Assembly (NCBI RefSeq): GCF_011174775.1
Contig: NZ_JAANHS010000009.1
Coordinates: 1-64,000 of the forward strand
DNA length: 64,000 nucleotides
Origin: Rhodobacter calidifons
Lineage (GTDB): Bacteria; Pseudomonadota; Alphaproteobacteria; Rhodobacterales; Rhodobacteraceae
Direction of reading: 5' to 3'
Shown here piece by piece: positions 63,446 to 64,000 of this stretch. A program made the position numbers and the translations under genes. The notes under the pieces are model-generated. The model ran no database searches. It was not told the DNA's origin and saw only the letters and a program-made list of their open reading frames with translations. Position 1 is the first letter of the stretch, and every line of letters begins with the position of its first letter.

Positions 63446-64000
63446 ATGGGAAATTCGATTGAAGTCAAGGACCTGACGCTGAACTTCGGTTCGGTTTCGG
63501 TTCTGAAGAACATGAACCTCGACGTGGCCGAGGGGGAGTTCGTCGTGCTTCTGGGGCCTTCGGGCTGCGGGAAATCGACGCTGCTGAACTGTCTGGCGGG
63601 CTTGTTGGACATCACCGACGGGCAGATCTGGATCAAGGGGAAGAACGTCACCTGGGCCGAGCCTTCGGACCGGGGGATCGGGATGGTGTTCCAGTCCTAT
63701 GCGCTCTATCCGCAGATGACGGTGCGCGGGAACCTGTCCTTCGGGCTGAAGAACGCGCGCGTGCCTCAAGGAGAGATCGACAAGCGGATCGCCCGGGCGG
63801 CAGAGATCCTGCAGATCCAGCCGCTTCTGGACCGGAAACCGGCGGCGCTTTCGGGCGGGCAGCGGCAGCGGGTGGCCATCGGCCGGGCGCTGGTGCGGGA
63901 TGTGGACGTGTTCCTGTTCGACGAGCCCCTGTCCAACCTCGACGCCAAGCTGCGCAGCGAATTGCGGGTGGAGATCAAGCGCCTGCACAACCAGCTGGGC
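63446..64000 (+). CDS. Sugar ABC transporter ATP-binding protein (UgpC/MsmK type), partial
   Basis: The first 185 residues are present; the gene runs off the right edge. Walker A is [13 protein letters not shown], the signature [15 protein letters not shown] and Walker [17 protein letters not shown]. The missing C-terminal part should hold the TOBE-like regulatory domain. It energises the sugar importer. Confidence 0.93.
   Translation, partial: MGNSIEVKDLTLNFGSVSVLKNMNLDVAEGEFVVLLGPSGCGKSTLLNCLAGLLDITDGQIWIKGKNVTWAEPSDRGIGMVFQSYALYPQMTVRGNLSFGLKNARVPQGEIDKRIARAAEILQIQPLLDRKPAALSGGQRQRVAIGRALVRDVDVFLFDEPLSNLDAKLRSELRVEIKRLHNQLG

Overview
The window is a stretch of high-GC (about two-thirds G+C by eye) alphaproteobacterial chromosome, almost certainly from the Rhodobacterales (Rhodobacter/Tabrizicola/Gemmobacter-like). 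The evidence is a permuted two-piece tmRNA with the tag ANDNRAPVALAA, a BioMNY biotin transporter, a PccR-regulated propionyl-CoA locus, TrgA/TrgB, and small Rhodobacterales families such as DUF4169. Almost all of it is ordinary, densely packed core or near-core chromosome. I see no prophage, insertion sequence, CRISPR array, tRNA or rRNA gene. Many long open frames are antisense shadows of real genes and were left out.

Layout. 0-5.2 kb: envelope proteins (an actin-fold/one-TM protein cut by the left edge, a SIMPL protein, two coupled one-TM proteins of unknown function). 5.2-13 kb: MetY, a VOC protein, a low-GC HEPN-like gene, a CPA2 antiporter, a thioesterase, an Lrp/LysE divergon and the MetR/MetF divergon. 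13-18 kb: AroQ, an acyl-CoA ligase-like protein and a divergent thiolase in one operon, converging on bioMNY. 18-24 kb: a frameshifted lipoprotein gene, GabT, DprA, TopA. 24-29.5 kb: choline uptake (ChoXWV), BetI and BetA with a BetI operator, then a DUF465 gene with a likely FnrL box. 29.5-41 kb: propionyl-CoA assimilation: PccR regulator, PccB, PccA and methylmalonyl-CoA mutase with small lipoproteins and hypothetical genes between them. PccR-type TTTGCAAA sites lie before pccR and pccB.

41-47.7 kb: a left-pointing set (SspB, PmtA-like methyltransferase; FumC, DUF4169, a small conserved protein, an RHH protein), a chromate transporter next to a periplasmic phytochelatin-synthase-like protein, a decayed DUF1194 gene and ssrA. 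47.7-52.3 kb: a second CPA2 antiporter, an orphan polyamine-type binding protein and a class V aminotransferase. 52.4-56.5 kb: photolyase, cyclopropane fatty acid synthase, TrgA and TrgB, preceded by a promoter resembling the RpoE/ChrR (singlet oxygen) class. 56.6-64 kb: a divergent sugar regulon: LacI regulator, TIM-barrel isomerase and Gfo/Idh dehydrogenase leftward, and a CUT1 ABC transporter rightward behind two LacI-type operators. The ATPase gene runs off the right edge.

The intergenic spaces carry several families of short dispersed palindromes: tandem TTCGAA-centred palindromes, a GGTGCGC/GCGCACC element, a GCGCCGCG/CGCGGCGC element, and a GGGTTTCACACCC element. They sit at gene ends and between convergent genes. 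The least explained protein-level features are the ligase/thiolase pair in which the thiolase has lost two catalytic positions, the low-GC HEPN-like gene, and the two coupled membrane-anchored proteins at 3.2-5.2 kb.
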